From contig LN554846.1 in assembly GCA_000953695.1 (NCBI GenBank), positions 1,674,001-1,738,000 of the forward strand: a DNA stretch of 64,000 nt, written 5' to 3'. Both the position numbers and the translations under genes were made by a program. Of the stretch, positions 1 to 9,161 are shown piece after piece. The stretch is from Aliivibrio wodanis (lineage in GTDB: Bacteria > Pseudomonadota > Gammaproteobacteria > Enterobacterales > Vibrionaceae). Every line of letters starts with the position of its first letter. The first letter of the stretch is position 1. The notes beneath the pieces are model-generated. The model did not search any database. It was given only the letters and a program-made list of their open reading frames with translations, and had not been told where the DNA came from.

Positions 1-256
1 CATCCAAGGCTTCAAGGTCAAACTCATTAATCGAGGTTGGTACTTCAATCATAAAGCGTAATTCAATATTGTGTTGGGAACGCTCCTCATTGCTCAAAGA
101 GTTATAAGGATCAGATTCACCGACTTGATAGCTGAAAGTTACCTCGCTAATTTCAATCGCTTTTCGCTTATAGATTGACCCTATATTGATATTCATCTTA
201 CTCTCAAGATGATCCTTAACCGTCGTTACCCACTCACGCGGCGAGTGATAAAACAT
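1..256 (-). CDS. Phage tail terminator / minor tail U-like protein (partial)
   Basis: The minus strand is open from an ATG at 256 to the window edge (85 codons) without a stop. The segment around residues 45-75, with an HNIELRFMIEVP strand followed by an acidic helix, resembles lambda gpU, the tail terminator. The frame overlaps the end of the Z-like gene by 23 bp, as is usual in this operon, and its place after FII- and Z-like genes matches the lambda order. The C-terminus lies outside the window. The family call rests on position and weak similarity. Confidence 0.5.
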   Translation of the reverse strand, partial: MFYHSPREWVTTVKDHLESKMNINIGSIYKRKAIEISEVTFSYQVGESDPYNSLSNEERSQHNIELRFMIEVPTSINEFDLEALD

Positions 257-761
257 TTTTGAATTCACGATGAAAAAACTCCTCAAACTTACGATTAATA
301 TCAGAAAGATATCGTTCAATAATCTCTTCAGCGTCATGTGAGATATCAATGGTGATCATCTCAATATTATGTCGAGATTTTCCCTTTCTTCTCCACACAA
401 GAAGCTCATCGCTATCCATTGGAGCAATAAAAGCTCCTTCATAAAAATCGCGTCCAACTCGAACCCCTTTCTTGTTTTGGATTGGCGTCCCCATTCGGTG
501 AACACCAATTTCATTAACGCCAATCCAAAGCTTTGAAATTCGACCGTTTTTATACAGTTTGAAACGAGAGCGCAACGCTTTAGCCTCAATCTTAAGTTCA
601 TAACCAAGCTCAGCCATTGTGATCGTTTTAAGCCATCTATTCGTCAGAACAGCCGCGCGATTCACCGCTTTTGGTATCTCTTTTTCAAACGCTTCATAGT
701 GCCGAATAAATTCTGTATCCAGTAAAGCTCGGTTGTTCCTAGTTAAATTCTGACCACTCAT
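234..761 (-). CDS. Phage minor tail protein Z-like
   Basis: This 175-residue protein lies between the FII-like and U-like genes, the place of lambda gpZ, which is needed for correct head-tail joining. It has a charged N-terminal helix and a central beta-rich part with the motifs IGVNEIGVHRMG and YEGAFIAPM that recall the GPZ family. Its start overlaps the end of the FII-like gene by 23 bp. It is likely expressed only late, as part of the leftward structural operon. The function is inferred from synteny and general resemblance. Confidence 0.55.
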   Translation of the reverse strand: MSGQNLTRNNRALLDTEFIRHYEAFEKEIPKAVNRAAVLTNRWLKTITMAELGYELKIEAKALRSRFKLYKNGRISKLWIGVNEIGVHRMGTPIQNKKGVRVGRDFYEGAFIAPMDSDELLVWRRKGKSRHNIEMITIDISHDAEEIIERYLSDINRKFEEFFHREFKNVLSLAA

Positions 762-1071
762 TTTTTGAACCTTTTGCCTGCCTTACCAAGGTATATTCAT
801 TAATAAGTCCACTCGCACCATTTCCACTGGGTAATGCTTGTGCATACGACAAAAAATAAACGAGCCCCTCATGCTGAATAATGCAATGCTCAGGAAGCGT
901 TTCACAAGTCAGCAACCGAAAAGTAATACGCTCACTCTGTTGTGATTTTTTCACATACCCAAATATTGTTAATGTATCTCCTTGCTCAGTAACCACAGAC
1001 TTAGGTGAGCCAAAACAATCAGCAATGGATGCCCGAAGTAACCCTCGGGCATTATCAAAAAGGCTAGTCAT
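739..1071 (-). CDS. Head-tail attachment protein, FII-like
   Basis: A 110-residue protein of the size of lambda gpFII (117 aa), which caps the head after DNA packaging and receives the tail. It is mostly predicted beta strand (DTLTIFGYVKKS, RITFRLLTCE, GLVYFLSYAQ). It lies one base from the decoration-like gene and overlaps the Z-like gene, in lambda order. The assignment is from length, fold impression and order rather than a diagnostic motif. Confidence 0.5.
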   Translation of the reverse strand: MTSLFDNARGLLRASIADCFGSPKSVVTEQGDTLTIFGYVKKSQQSERITFRLLTCETLPEHCIIQHEGLVYFLSYAQALPSGNGASGLINEYTLVRQAKGSKNEWSEFN

Positions 1072-1072
1072 A

Positions 1073-1405
1073 CTAAGCGACTAACTGCGTAATAAGCTCA
1101 CCGGTCAGCAATACCCCTCCATCAATAAACACACCGACAGGTTGTTCAACTTCCCCTGAGGTGGTCGGCTGTACTTTCGTAAATACACCGCCATCAAAAT
1201 ACGCGGCCTCACAATTAAAGCTAAGAGTATCCCCAGCTTTAATTGGTCCATCGTAATAACCAGAATAGGTACAGGTAACTACTTCATTTTCTTTTGCACT
1301 AAAACTAGGAACAACAAGCAGCGCACCAACGACACACGGAATGTCTTTTACAAATCCATTGGATGGTGCAACCAATGCAATTTTTTTACCTTCTGCAATT
1401 TGCAT
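1073..1405 (-). CDS. Capsid decoration-like protein (DUF2190-type)
   Basis: A 110-residue beta-rich protein with the pattern of DUF2190 phage proteins: a start near IALVAPSNG, then GALLVVPSFSAKENEVV and GDTLSFNCEAAYFDGGVFTKV, ending in GVFIDGGVLLTGELITQL. These are found just downstream of major capsid genes and are thought to stabilise the head as decoration or cement proteins. It follows the protease/capsid fusion after a 63-bp gap. Head stabilisation is inferred. Confidence 0.6.
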   Translation of the reverse strand: MQIAEGKKIALVAPSNGFVKDIPCVVGALLVVPSFSAKENEVVTCTYSGYYDGPIKAGDTLSFNCEAAYFDGGVFTKVQPTTSGEVEQPVGVFIDGGVLLTGELITQLVA

Positions 1406-1468
1406 AAATATAATCTCTATAAAAAAGAAAAGAGAGCCGAGCCCTCCTTTGAATGAATAATGTTTACC

Positions 1469-3631
1469 TTATTTTGTCGTGGCAAACATCGCTTGGGTAA
1501 TACCACGGCGATCAAGTACTTTTGAAGTAATATCATAAGTGATACGGAATTTAGCCCCATCACTGCTCCAGCCATCCCCCGTTTCTAACCATGGATCTTG
1601 TTGACCATCTAAAAAGCCCATCAAGACCGTATCAAAATCCTTGCTAGTAAAACCGATTGCACCATTAATGGCGTTAGCTCTTGCGGTTTCAATAACACGC
1701 TTAAACTTCTTATACGCTGGATTGTAATTATCAGGCTTACTTGCCGTGTTAAGTACCGCTTCAAACATAGACGCGTGCTCTGGACTCGCCAGAAGGATTT
1801 CACCACGCAAATCTAATGGGTCACCTTTCCCTTTACCATCCAATGGAATAGTCGTGGTCGTAGCAAACATTTTATGTAGCGCCATGATTAACGCTTCATA
1901 ATCACCAGCCGCAATACCGTCCGTTAAATTGCCCCAATCACCTTGAACATTCTTCTTAAATACAGGTCCACCATCGCTCATTTTTCCGCTAAGAATTGCG
2001 TTAAACATCAATTTATCTGCTAAGCGATAACCGGCTTGCATGAATTTACGCGGCACTTTTGAAACCAAACCAATTTCATCATTAATAATGGCTTGGCGAG
2101 TAAACTGGATCCCTCGTCCAAAAGTCGCAAGTTGGATACGCTCACCACTGCCTTTCAAGATAGCGGACTTATATTCACCATCTTCACCAATATTCATTAA
2201 GTCTGGTGCATCATTCACCATGGTTAATTCTGTTTCACGAAAATCAGGTAAGCTTTCAATATTTGCAAGCTCACGCCATAGCGGTGTTGTTGCTTCACGT
2301 TCATCACGCATAACAGTACGAATACTTTCAGTGACAATGTCACCAAAATCTTGAGAATTAAACGCACGATTCACCAATTCATCTTTGGTCATTGCGCTTC
2401 GAGCATTCATCCCCAAACTTGCACGAGCCATATTAAGCAATGATTCATGACCAAAGCTGTTGTCTTTTTCAAGCTCTGAAACCCCACAGCGTGCATTAAG
2501 TGCATTCTGCAGTTCCTCTTTTACATGGTTACCGTTGCCAACATGGATCTGAGTAGGCGTAATATTCGTTTTTGTTCCTAACGCACTCGCTTCACCAAGA
2601 GAGTTAAGTAATTGTTGTGATGCATTTTCAATCGTGAAGTCAGGGTTACTCAATACCTTATTAGTGAGTTCATCATTCAGGTTTAAGGTTTGACATAAAT
2701 TACGCAAATTATCACGATCGGTACTCATGTTCGTCAAAATACGCGCAGAGGCTTGTTCAAGTGTGCAATCCATGTCTTCGAGCATGATGTTCATAAGCAC
2801 ATCTTTCACGCCATGTTTATTGCATAAGCTACGAATAGCTTGTTGACGTTGGTTCTCCGCTTTTACCGCATTTTTAAGTTCATCTGGTTTTGGCATATCG
2901 CTTACCTGTTGATTTGAATTAGATTGTGGAACATCGGAAAATTCCGCTTGATCCGTGAGTGCTTGTTTTTGGTTGCTTTCTTCACCTTCAAGCTTTAGAC
3001 GATTTAGTAATGTATCAGGCGTATTTTTAAAGGCGGAGAGAGCTTGATCCCCTTCTTGTGATAAACAATTAGTCAAATCAACAGGGTCAATGATTTTATC
3101 AATGAGTTTCCAGTCGAGCGCTTCTTGAGCCGTAAACCATGTTTCTTTAGCCATAGCAGCCAATACTTCATCCATTGATTTACCACTTCGCTCAGCATAC
3201 GCTTCTGCAATGGTTTGCTTTGAGTTCTTGAGTTGAACTAATGCTGACTCGATTTCTTGCTCACCACCGCGCGCCCCAATTTCAGGGTTATGGATCATTA
3301 AGGTGGCATTTTCTGGCATTTGGATCTCATTACACGCCATAAGAATGTACGAAGATATGGAAGCGGCAATGCCATCAATCACACCAACGGTATGACCTTT
3401 ATGAGCCTTTAACGCGTTATACATTGCAAGACCTTGGTAAATACTGCCGCCATAGCTTTGCACTCGTAAGGTCAAATCTTTACTACCCACCGCTTGTAAA
3501 GCTTGAATAAGATGAATGGCTTCAATATCGTAATCACCAATAGAGCCATGCACGTAAAGTTGAGCGCCACTGTTTGATGATTCATTTTTTAATGTGTACC
3601 AACTTTTTGTTGGTTTAGTAGAGTTAGGCAT
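1469..3631 (-). CDS. ClpP-like prohead protease / major capsid protein fusion
   Basis: One 720-residue reading frame carries two functions. Residues about 1-190 are an S14 ClpP-type protease: GGSIYQGLAMYN, then the serine region GIAASISSYILMA and the histidine region MIHNPEIG. A charged linker follows (about 200-380, probably scaffold-like). The C-terminal 320 residues (TPLWRELANIESLPDF to LDRRGITQAMFATTK) are a capsid protein. Fusions of this kind occur in several siphophages and presumably self-process on assembly. The start was chosen at 3631, where ATG overlaps the portal stop by 8 bp; the longer frame upstream lies inside the portal gene. Confidence 0.85.
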   Translation of the reverse strand: MPNSTKPTKSWYTLKNESSNSGAQLYVHGSIGDYDIEAIHLIQALQAVGSKDLTLRVQSYGGSIYQGLAMYNALKAHKGHTVGVIDGIAASISSYILMACNEIQMPENATLMIHNPEIGARGGEQEIESALVQLKNSKQTIAEAYAERSGKSMDEVLAAMAKETWFTAQEALDWKLIDKIIDPVDLTNCLSQEGDQALSAFKNTPDTLLNRLKLEGEESNQKQALTDQAEFSDVPQSNSNQQVSDMPKPDELKNAVKAENQRQQAIRSLCNKHGVKDVLMNIMLEDMDCTLEQASARILTNMSTDRDNLRNLCQTLNLNDELTNKVLSNPDFTIENASQQLLNSLGEASALGTKTNITPTQIHVGNGNHVKEELQNALNARCGVSELEKDNSFGHESLLNMARASLGMNARSAMTKDELVNRAFNSQDFGDIVTESIRTVMRDEREATTPLWRELANIESLPDFRETELTMVNDAPDLMNIGEDGEYKSAILKGSGERIQLATFGRGIQFTRQAIINDEIGLVSKVPRKFMQAGYRLADKLMFNAILSGKMSDGGPVFKKNVQGDWGNLTDGIAAGDYEALIMALHKMFATTTTIPLDGKGKGDPLDLRGEILLASPEHASMFEAVLNTASKPDNYNPAYKKFKRVIETARANAINGAIGFTSKDFDTVLMGFLDGQQDPWLETGDGWSSDGAKFRITYDITSKVLDRRGITQAMFATTK

Positions 3632-5111
3632 TAAAGGCTCCCTCGCCATTGGAGTGGATTTGAATAGTCTCAGCAAGATTATGAGCAGGATCTGATGTAC
3701 TAATAATGCCATCAGCTTTCATTTGCTCTCGTTCTGCTTTAATTTCCTTACGAGTGGAAAGTGGATTTATATTTCGCTCACGTTGAGTCTGGCTTAAAGA
3801 AAACAGACTTAACCGCGTTCCTTTTTCAATACCATCCATCTCTTTTGCTGGATCTATCCATGGCATAACCGGTGCTTGATAAATCGCATTAAGCACTGTT
3901 GAAACATCAACATCAGAAGGAATAGTTAACTCTCCTTTCATGACAGCCATCGTAAGTGCATGACGGTATTGAGGTCGCGTCCAATTGGTGACAAACTCAC
4001 GTTGAAGAACTTTATATCTAGAGTGTGAGTCCACTAGTTCTTGCCGGTTCGATGAATATGAACCGTCATAATTGCGAGTCACAGAAGAATTGTTTACCCC
4101 AACAGCCCCACTCACTAACTTTTGCTGACTAGAACGAAACGTAGGACTAGCCGACTCTTTCCTATTCGACTCAACCACACCAGCGTCTTCTCCTGGTGCT
4201 AATTCAAATGAATTAGCCACGCCTAAAGTCATATCACCACCGCCACCAAAAGAGTCAGCATTGGGAATGTCTTTATCCCGCTTAATATAAAACGCAAATT
4301 TTGCTGCAATTTCATGACCAAGCATTTCAGTAAAATCATAGCTTTCAATTCGTTCAGCTAAATCAATGGCTGAATGAAGGATTGATACGCCTCGATTTTG
4401 ATGAAATCGGCGAGTAAATTTAAGATGACAGATAAAGTTGGCGTCTATTTCTGCATACTCAAATCCTTTACTATTTTTTTGTATTAGGAAGCTTTTAGGC
4501 TGACCAAATGCATTACGTTTAATCCCTTCAATCAAGCCACCTTCCATTTCCGTAATATGGTGTGGTACAAAGTCAGGCTCAAACGCTTGAACAGCAAAAG
4601 GAGTGGTTGATGGGTACTCTAAATCACCATGCTCCCCCATATACATTCGACCAAAAACCTCCCCATCACGGAGCCAAGTACGGCATGCTAACCACTCTGT
4701 TTCAGAGCGAGACATCTCCTTATTTATATTTTGATTCAATGAATGAAGTTCATGCCACTTCGCTATCTCTTGAGCAAACTCAACATGAACATTACCACTA
4801 CGATCTAATGGTTGAGGCTCTACCATTATTCCTTTTGAACCAACCACATTAGCGCACAACTCATCGAGAATAGCGGTCACAAAAGGATTGTTTTCATCGG
4901 CATACCGCGCTCGTTGATACAGCGCTTTTGCCCCTTGATTCAGTTGGTTGGGTGTTTGTTTAGAAAATTTATTTGTACGTTTTGTTCGAGGATCTTTAGG
5001 CAGTGCCGCATTATATCGATTGAGCAACATACGGTCATGCAATCGAACTAACCCACTGCTTGGGCTAAAAGTAGCGACCAACTTATCAAAAAAGTTGAGT
5101 GGATTATTCAA
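3624..5111 (-). CDS. Phage portal protein, lambda gpB family
   Basis: 495 residues, close to lambda gpB (533). The portal is a ring at one capsid vertex through which DNA is packaged and ejected and on which the head assembles. Family-like segments include NPFVTAILDELCANVVGSKGI, the REFVTNWTRPQYRHALT block and APVMPWIDPAKEMDGIE near the C-terminus. The start overlaps the end of the gpW-like gene by 8 bp and the stop overlaps the protease/capsid start, so the genes look translationally coupled. Confidence 0.85.
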   Translation of the reverse strand: MNNPLNFFDKLVATFSPSSGLVRLHDRMLLNRYNAALPKDPRTKRTNKFSKQTPNQLNQGAKALYQRARYADENNPFVTAILDELCANVVGSKGIMVEPQPLDRSGNVHVEFAQEIAKWHELHSLNQNINKEMSRSETEWLACRTWLRDGEVFGRMYMGEHGDLEYPSTTPFAVQAFEPDFVPHHITEMEGGLIEGIKRNAFGQPKSFLIQKNSKGFEYAEIDANFICHLKFTRRFHQNRGVSILHSAIDLAERIESYDFTEMLGHEIAAKFAFYIKRDKDIPNADSFGGGGDMTLGVANSFELAPGEDAGVVESNRKESASPTFRSSQQKLVSGAVGVNNSSVTRNYDGSYSSNRQELVDSHSRYKVLQREFVTNWTRPQYRHALTMAVMKGELTIPSDVDVSTVLNAIYQAPVMPWIDPAKEMDGIEKGTRLSLFSLSQTQRERNINPLSTRKEIKAEREQMKADGIISTSDPAHNLAETIQIHSNGEGAFNA

Positions 5112-5310
5112 GTTGTACCCTCCGAATCACACTTCGATGGCTGTTACTAATCAAGCGTTGTAAGCGCTCTATCTCTTTACGTACCGTTGCAAGACTGGTT
5201 AGTGTTAATTTTTCACCCTCCGCTGTTTCTACCGATTGCTGCATTAATATTTTACGTTCTGCCTCGATATACCAAGCAAGACGCTCATGATTAGTAGGAA
5301 TGGTCATCAT
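5104..5310 (-). CDS. Head-tail joining protein gpW-like
   Basis: 68 residues, the same length as lambda gpW, which stabilises packaged DNA in the head and provides a base for the tail. It is predicted helical with a short beta element (EGEKLTLTSLATVRKEIERLQRL), as known for gpW. Its ATG at 5310 overlaps the terminase stop (ATGA); a second ATG is one codon on. Its position between terminase and portal is exactly that of W. Confidence 0.8.
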   Translation of the reverse strand: MMTIPTNHERLAWYIEAERKILMQQSVETAEGEKLTLTSLATVRKEIERLQRLISNSHRSVIRRVQLE

Positions 5311-7397
5311 CCGAAAAGCCCTTTTGAATGGTTATAACGACGTTTAGGTTTTCGCTCAAATTCAGGTTTTATATCAGCATCAACAACATTAGGGTTTAGT
5401 TGCCAATCTGCCGCCCATGCCGGTGGTTTATCCCAATGAATATCATCACCGCCTAAGTAATGCATACCGGCTTCTGCATAAGCGCACAGATCTAACGATT
5501 CATTTGAGGTATTTGGTGGGCACTCCCAATCGCCTTTGTCATTAATAAACTCAGCAGTGAGTTCCTCATACCAATTACGATCTGCCCATAGCGGCAAATG
5601 AAAGTAACGAGACCCAAATTCTAAGCGAGAATAACTGGCAGCCACACGGTTTTTAAGTCGATTACTGTGTAGTAACAATAGAGGAATTTCACCATGCGCG
5701 AGTTTGCTTCGTTTATCGGGGTAACTTTGTTTTACTAGAGAATCAATGTCTCGACTTGCCCCTTTCACTAAACGAAATAGATGGGATAAACTTTTAGGCT
5801 TTAAGCTGTTATAAAATTGATAGGCTAAATCCGTAACAGAGGTTTTTCTTCCATCTTTCACGCCTCCAGCCCCCCCCGAATCACACAGGGTTAATACCGA
5901 TTTCATCACTCGACCAGAGCCATCAGAAAGTGGATAAGTTCGCTTAATCACTTGTTCAATTAATAAGTCCCAATCTTCCGCATAAACAGCGGGATTAAGT
6001 CGTTCATTATTACGATTGGGATTTGTTAATATTTCAAAACGGTCAATGACCCAACGTTGTAACCCCTGCCCAAACACTTGAGCCTGAACGACAAAACGCG
6101 CACTCTTTTGTCCGCCTTGAACATCAATGCTCATTATTAAGAATCGACCGCCTTCTGGCACTGTCGCACGACGATAATCAACCGCTTTTGCCATTAACTC
6201 ATGCGCACCAATATCATTACTTTCTGTTTGCAGAATGTATGGCCTGCCAACATCAACGTTATAAAATGACATGAGTTTGTTTTCATCCCCTGTCGCTTCA
6301 AATTGCTCTTGTGCGGCAAGGTAACGTAACACCAAACTTTCCCAGCTTTGATAAGTCGCAATCACTCCTTCAAACCAAAACGTTGCCCATTTTGATTGCC
6401 TGATGTGACTCTCATCGGTGATCTCTTCACCATATTGGTTAATCGCTCCCTCACGAAACCACCGACCCTCTATATTTTTAGCTTGTTTTTGCTCCTCATC
6501 AACACGATGAGTACAACGTGGGCACTGACAACACACTGTTTTTGCCATTTCAATATGGTTACTAAGCGTGTCATCCCAATACAGTGTTTCAAACATCGGA
6601 ATAAACCAATGATCACAATCATCACATAACCAATAGAAGCAACGACGATCACCTTGATTGTAAATTTGAGCAATCCCACCGCAAGGCTGAACTTCATGCA
6701 TACCTAGTTGTTCTTCAGCAACAGGATGACGAACTAAGCGACCAGGTGAACTTTCAGCCATTGCCATACCGGACGATTTGGCATTCTGCACACGTTTAAG
6801 CATGAGCTGAAACTTATCACCTTCTTGGCCTACGCCATCGTCATCACGATCATAATCGGAACAACCAACATAACGATACGTCTCAGCGGATAAACTGGTT
6901 TCTGTTGCTGAATCTAAATTCAAATTCATGCCATTTTTAAAATGCTTATACGCTAATGTATCGTCTGATTTTCTTCCGGTTCTTAACTCTGAAATACCCG
7001 GAGTAGAGACAAAGCAACGCGCCAAATCTTTCTTGGCCATGTTTTGTGCTTTTATCTTAGTACTGTAAATCAGTAACATGTCACCAGGTGATTGGGTAAC
7101 AGCGTAATTTATCCACCCTTCAACTAACGCCTTAGTTTTTCCTGACCGAGCAGGTCCCATAAGTCCAAGAGCCTCATAAATACGACGAGATAAGCAATTC
7201 ATCGGCTCTCGCATATAAGGAACTTGGCTAGAAAGAAACTTGGTAACGTCTGAGCCATCAGAGATCCACAAATCACCGTCCGCAGCCTCTACTGGTGTTT
7301 TATCTTCAGGTTTACATAGATATGCTAATTTTCTACGAATTTTTGCGGCATCAGCAAACGTTATGCCTAAGCATTCATCAAACGTATTCAAGCTCAT
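5307..7397 (-). CDS. Terminase large subunit, GpA family
   Basis: 696 residues, a packaging motor plus cos-cleaving nuclease of the lambda gpA type. Visible marks: a Walker-A-like loop GPARSGKTKALVEGW near residue 82; the acidic segment CSDYDRDDDG; the coupling segment MAESSPGR; a cysteine cluster CDDC ... CCQCPRC in the middle; and the nuclease core with MSIDVQGG and LCDSGGAGG. It overlaps the small subunit by 20 bp and gpW by 4 bp. Length and order fit a cos-type lambdoid phage. Confidence 0.9.
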   Translation of the reverse strand: MSLNTFDECLGITFADAAKIRRKLAYLCKPEDKTPVEAADGDLWISDGSDVTKFLSSQVPYMREPMNCLSRRIYEALGLMGPARSGKTKALVEGWINYAVTQSPGDMLLIYSTKIKAQNMAKKDLARCFVSTPGISELRTGRKSDDTLAYKHFKNGMNLNLDSATETSLSAETYRYVGCSDYDRDDDGVGQEGDKFQLMLKRVQNAKSSGMAMAESSPGRLVRHPVAEEQLGMHEVQPCGGIAQIYNQGDRRCFYWLCDDCDHWFIPMFETLYWDDTLSNHIEMAKTVCCQCPRCTHRVDEEQKQAKNIEGRWFREGAINQYGEEITDESHIRQSKWATFWFEGVIATYQSWESLVLRYLAAQEQFEATGDENKLMSFYNVDVGRPYILQTESNDIGAHELMAKAVDYRRATVPEGGRFLIMSIDVQGGQKSARFVVQAQVFGQGLQRWVIDRFEILTNPNRNNERLNPAVYAEDWDLLIEQVIKRTYPLSDGSGRVMKSVLTLCDSGGAGGVKDGRKTSVTDLAYQFYNSLKPKSLSHLFRLVKGASRDIDSLVKQSYPDKRSKLAHGEIPLLLLHSNRLKNRVAASYSRLEFGSRYFHLPLWADRNWYEELTAEFINDKGDWECPPNTSNESLDLCAYAEAGMHYLGGDDIHWDKPPAWAADWQLNPNVVDADIKPEFERKPKRRYNHSKGLFG

Positions 7398-7848
7398 CGG
7401 CTACTGCCTTTAAATCAAAATTAAACAGCCTTTCTAAATCTTCAAGCTGTTGAGGGTTAATGTTAGGAATAGCTGTCTCCACTCGTGTAATCGCTTTATT
7501 CTTAAACCCTTTAATTGCGGTAATACAAATACCTAACTCATTTTCATAATCAACCGAACTAACAACCTCTTCAGTCTCTTTCATGAATTTGAGTTTTTCA
7601 CTTTGTGCTTGAATATAAGCACGAAACTCCGCAGCGGTTTTAAAGCCCATTAAATCAGGTGCATCTGACTGTTGACGAGGAGATTGGACCAAATAAGGGG
7701 TGACTTGCACTACGTCGTAGAGTGGCGTATTGCCTTTATAAGCAACAGGCTCAATACCTGCCGCCTTGAGTTTTTTACGAATGGTTGACCGATGATAACC
7801 AAAGACCTCTAGATCAGTTAAGTTCCAGAGGCGCTTTTCATTGTTCAT
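7378..7848 (-). CDS. Terminase small subunit-like DNA-binding protein (DUF1441-type)
   Basis: 156 residues. The N-terminal LTDLEVFGYHRSTIRKKLKAAGI is a helix-turn-helix expected to recognise the packaging site; the rest is helical and charged and ends in LEDLERLFNFDLKAVADELEYV, suitable for contacting the large subunit. It lies directly upstream of the GpA-type gene. The start at 7848 overlaps the stop of an upstream small frame as ATGA. The DUF1441 label is from memory of the family pattern; the role is supported by position. Confidence 0.7.
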   Translation of the reverse strand: MNNEKRLWNLTDLEVFGYHRSTIRKKLKAAGIEPVAYKGNTPLYDVVQVTPYLVQSPRQQSDAPDLMGFKTAAEFRAYIQAQSEKLKFMKETEEVVSSVDYENELGICITAIKGFKNKAITRVETAIPNINPQQLEDLERLFNFDLKAVADELEYV

Positions 7849-7967
7849 AATGACCCCTGAGTGGTTGTCTCGTCTCTCCGAGTGTCACGCCCATTATCGC
7901 CTTTGGCTGACGTTGCCATTAATGAGGGGATTTCTACCCTTGACTTGCGTCTTTTTGATTTTTTCAT
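7845..7967 (-). CDS. Small basic hypothetical protein
   Basis: A 40-codon frame whose TGA overlaps the ATG of the terminase small subunit (ATGA), suggesting coupling. It starts with MKKSKRRKSRVEI and is very basic. The frame stays open upstream to 8132, inside Rz1, but no convincing ribosome binding site decides between starts. It could be a real small gene or simply the open stretch between Rz1 and terminase. Confidence 0.3.
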   Translation of the reverse strand: MKKSKRRKSRVEIPSLMATSAKGDNGRDTRRDETTTQGSL

Positions 7968-8064
7968 TGCGTTCACATGTAAGGAGTTGCTATATGCAAT
8001 AGCAGCATGATCATAACTAACAAAGAAAAACGGCGAGACACCTACGCGAGACAAAAAAGAAAGA

Positions 8065-8334
8065 TTAATTAGATGTATTAACTGAACCACCGTACCCATA
8101 AAAGCGGCGTAAATGCTGGATTTGATTAGCACATAAGCGCCACGCTTCTAACCACACTGGATCACGTAATACCGCTTCACCGTAAGTTTTGGGTGGTGAG
8201 GTAAATGGAATTTGGCATTGAACAAGGTAAGCGGATGGCGGAACAATCAAACGGTCTTGATACTCAGTTACCACCTGTTTGGTAGTACAGCCACTTATCA
8301 GCGTTAGGGATAGGCACATCACGACAAGTTTCAT
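8065..8334 (-). CDS. Rz1-like outer-membrane spanin lipoprotein
   Basis: 89 residues with a lipoprotein signal: MKLVVMCLSLTLISGC, lipobox LISGC with cysteine 16, then a proline-containing mature part. Its start is nested out of frame inside the end of the Rz-like gene (71-bp overlap), the classic Rz/Rz1 arrangement. It would span the periplasm with Rz to fuse inner and outer membranes at the end of lysis. Confidence 0.8.
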   Translation of the reverse strand: MKLVVMCLSLTLISGCTTKQVVTEYQDRLIVPPSAYLVQCQIPFTSPPKTYGEAVLRDPVWLEAWRLCANQIQHLRRFYGYGGSVNTSN

Positions 8335-8632
8335 GCTTAATCACCTCTTTAATCACAGTTACGGTTTGAATGGTTTGTTGTTTTTGTTTGGATTGCTCAA
8401 GCGCCAATGCATCAGCTGCCGTTTGAGCTTGTTTGATTTCTTGGTTTAAGTTGCTAATGGTTAAGGCCAAAGACAGGTTCTTGGTTGCGGTGTCTATTAA
8501 CTTGGTTTCAAGCTTACCGTTGTGAATGGCTTGGCTCTCGACCACATCAAACAAGTAAGCAATAGAGAGCCCACAAGCGAGTAATAAGCCAAGAGACAAA
8601 TACAACGCCACGTTCTTGATTGAAAATACCAT
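8264..8632 (-). CDS. Rz-like inner-membrane spanin
   Basis: 122 residues: one N-terminal membrane segment (about residues 7-29, LYLSLGLLLACGLSIAYLF) followed by a long coiled-coil-like periplasmic helix rich in Q, A and K, and a cysteine-containing tail. This is the i-spanin plan. It lies 1 bp from the endolysin and contains the start of Rz1 in another frame. Confidence 0.8.
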   Translation of the reverse strand: MVFSIKNVALYLSLGLLLACGLSIAYLFDVVESQAIHNGKLETKLIDTATKNLSLALTISNLNQEIKQAQTAADALALEQSKQKQQTIQTVTVIKEVIKHETCRDVPIPNADKWLYYQTGGN

Positions 8633-8633
8633 A

Positions 8634-9161
8634 TCACCACCCGTTTAAACACGCTTGTTGTTCAATGTGACGACGCTTAACGATGCCAGCGCAATTGCTT
8701 TCTTTTACTCGGCAATCTTTGCCATCGACATACACCCAACGAAGCAATTCATTGCACGCGCCGGTGATGTCGTTTTGATTGAATTTTTTAAGCAGTGTTG
8801 AGCGTTGGAAGTTGCCAGCGCCAAGGTTAAACACAAAGCTCACCATCACATCGTATTGTGCTTGGGTAACTTCAGTTTTAATGGCGTTGTTTACAATGGT
8901 TTCTGCAGAGGAAATGTCGTTTACAAAATGGGTCGCAATATCTTGGTTTGAAAATTCAGTATTGGGTTTTACTGATTTGGTGTGGCCTACCCCGACAGTC
9001 CATACATTGGCACTGCATTGGTAGGCCTGTGTTCGGCACCCCTCCAAATTTGCGATATGCGATAAACCTTGTTCGCTGGTAGCCAAATTGGAATCAATGC
9101 CAAAGACAACGCCCAGTATGACTCCCACTGAACAAATGGCTTTAGTCGCTAATCTCTTCAT
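8634..9161 (-). CDS. SAR-type phage lysozyme (GH24 endolysin)
   Basis: 175 residues. After a short basic start (MKRLATK) comes a hydrophobic, glycine-containing segment (ICSVGVILGVVFGI), typical of a signal-arrest-release domain. Then comes the GH24 triad in its E-x8-C-x5-T form (E of NLEGC, C of YQCS, T of VWTVG), then GVGHT. It degrades peptidoglycan once released from the membrane. The start at 9161 was preferred over the longer frame because the SAR segment follows directly; it overlaps the holin end by 20 bp. Confidence 0.85.
   Translation of the reverse strand: MKRLATKAICSVGVILGVVFGIDSNLATSEQGLSHIANLEGCRTQAYQCSANVWTVGVGHTKSVKPNTEFSNQDIATHFVNDISSAETIVNNAIKTEVTQAQYDVMVSFVFNLGAGNFQRSTLLKKFNQNDITGACNELLRWVYVDGKDCRVKESNCAGIVKRRHIEQQACLNGW

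Noticed and set aside
4562-4852. 96-codon plus-strand frame inside the portal gene
   Set aside because: It is antisense to a well-supported portal gene and has no phage or host motif; a shadow.
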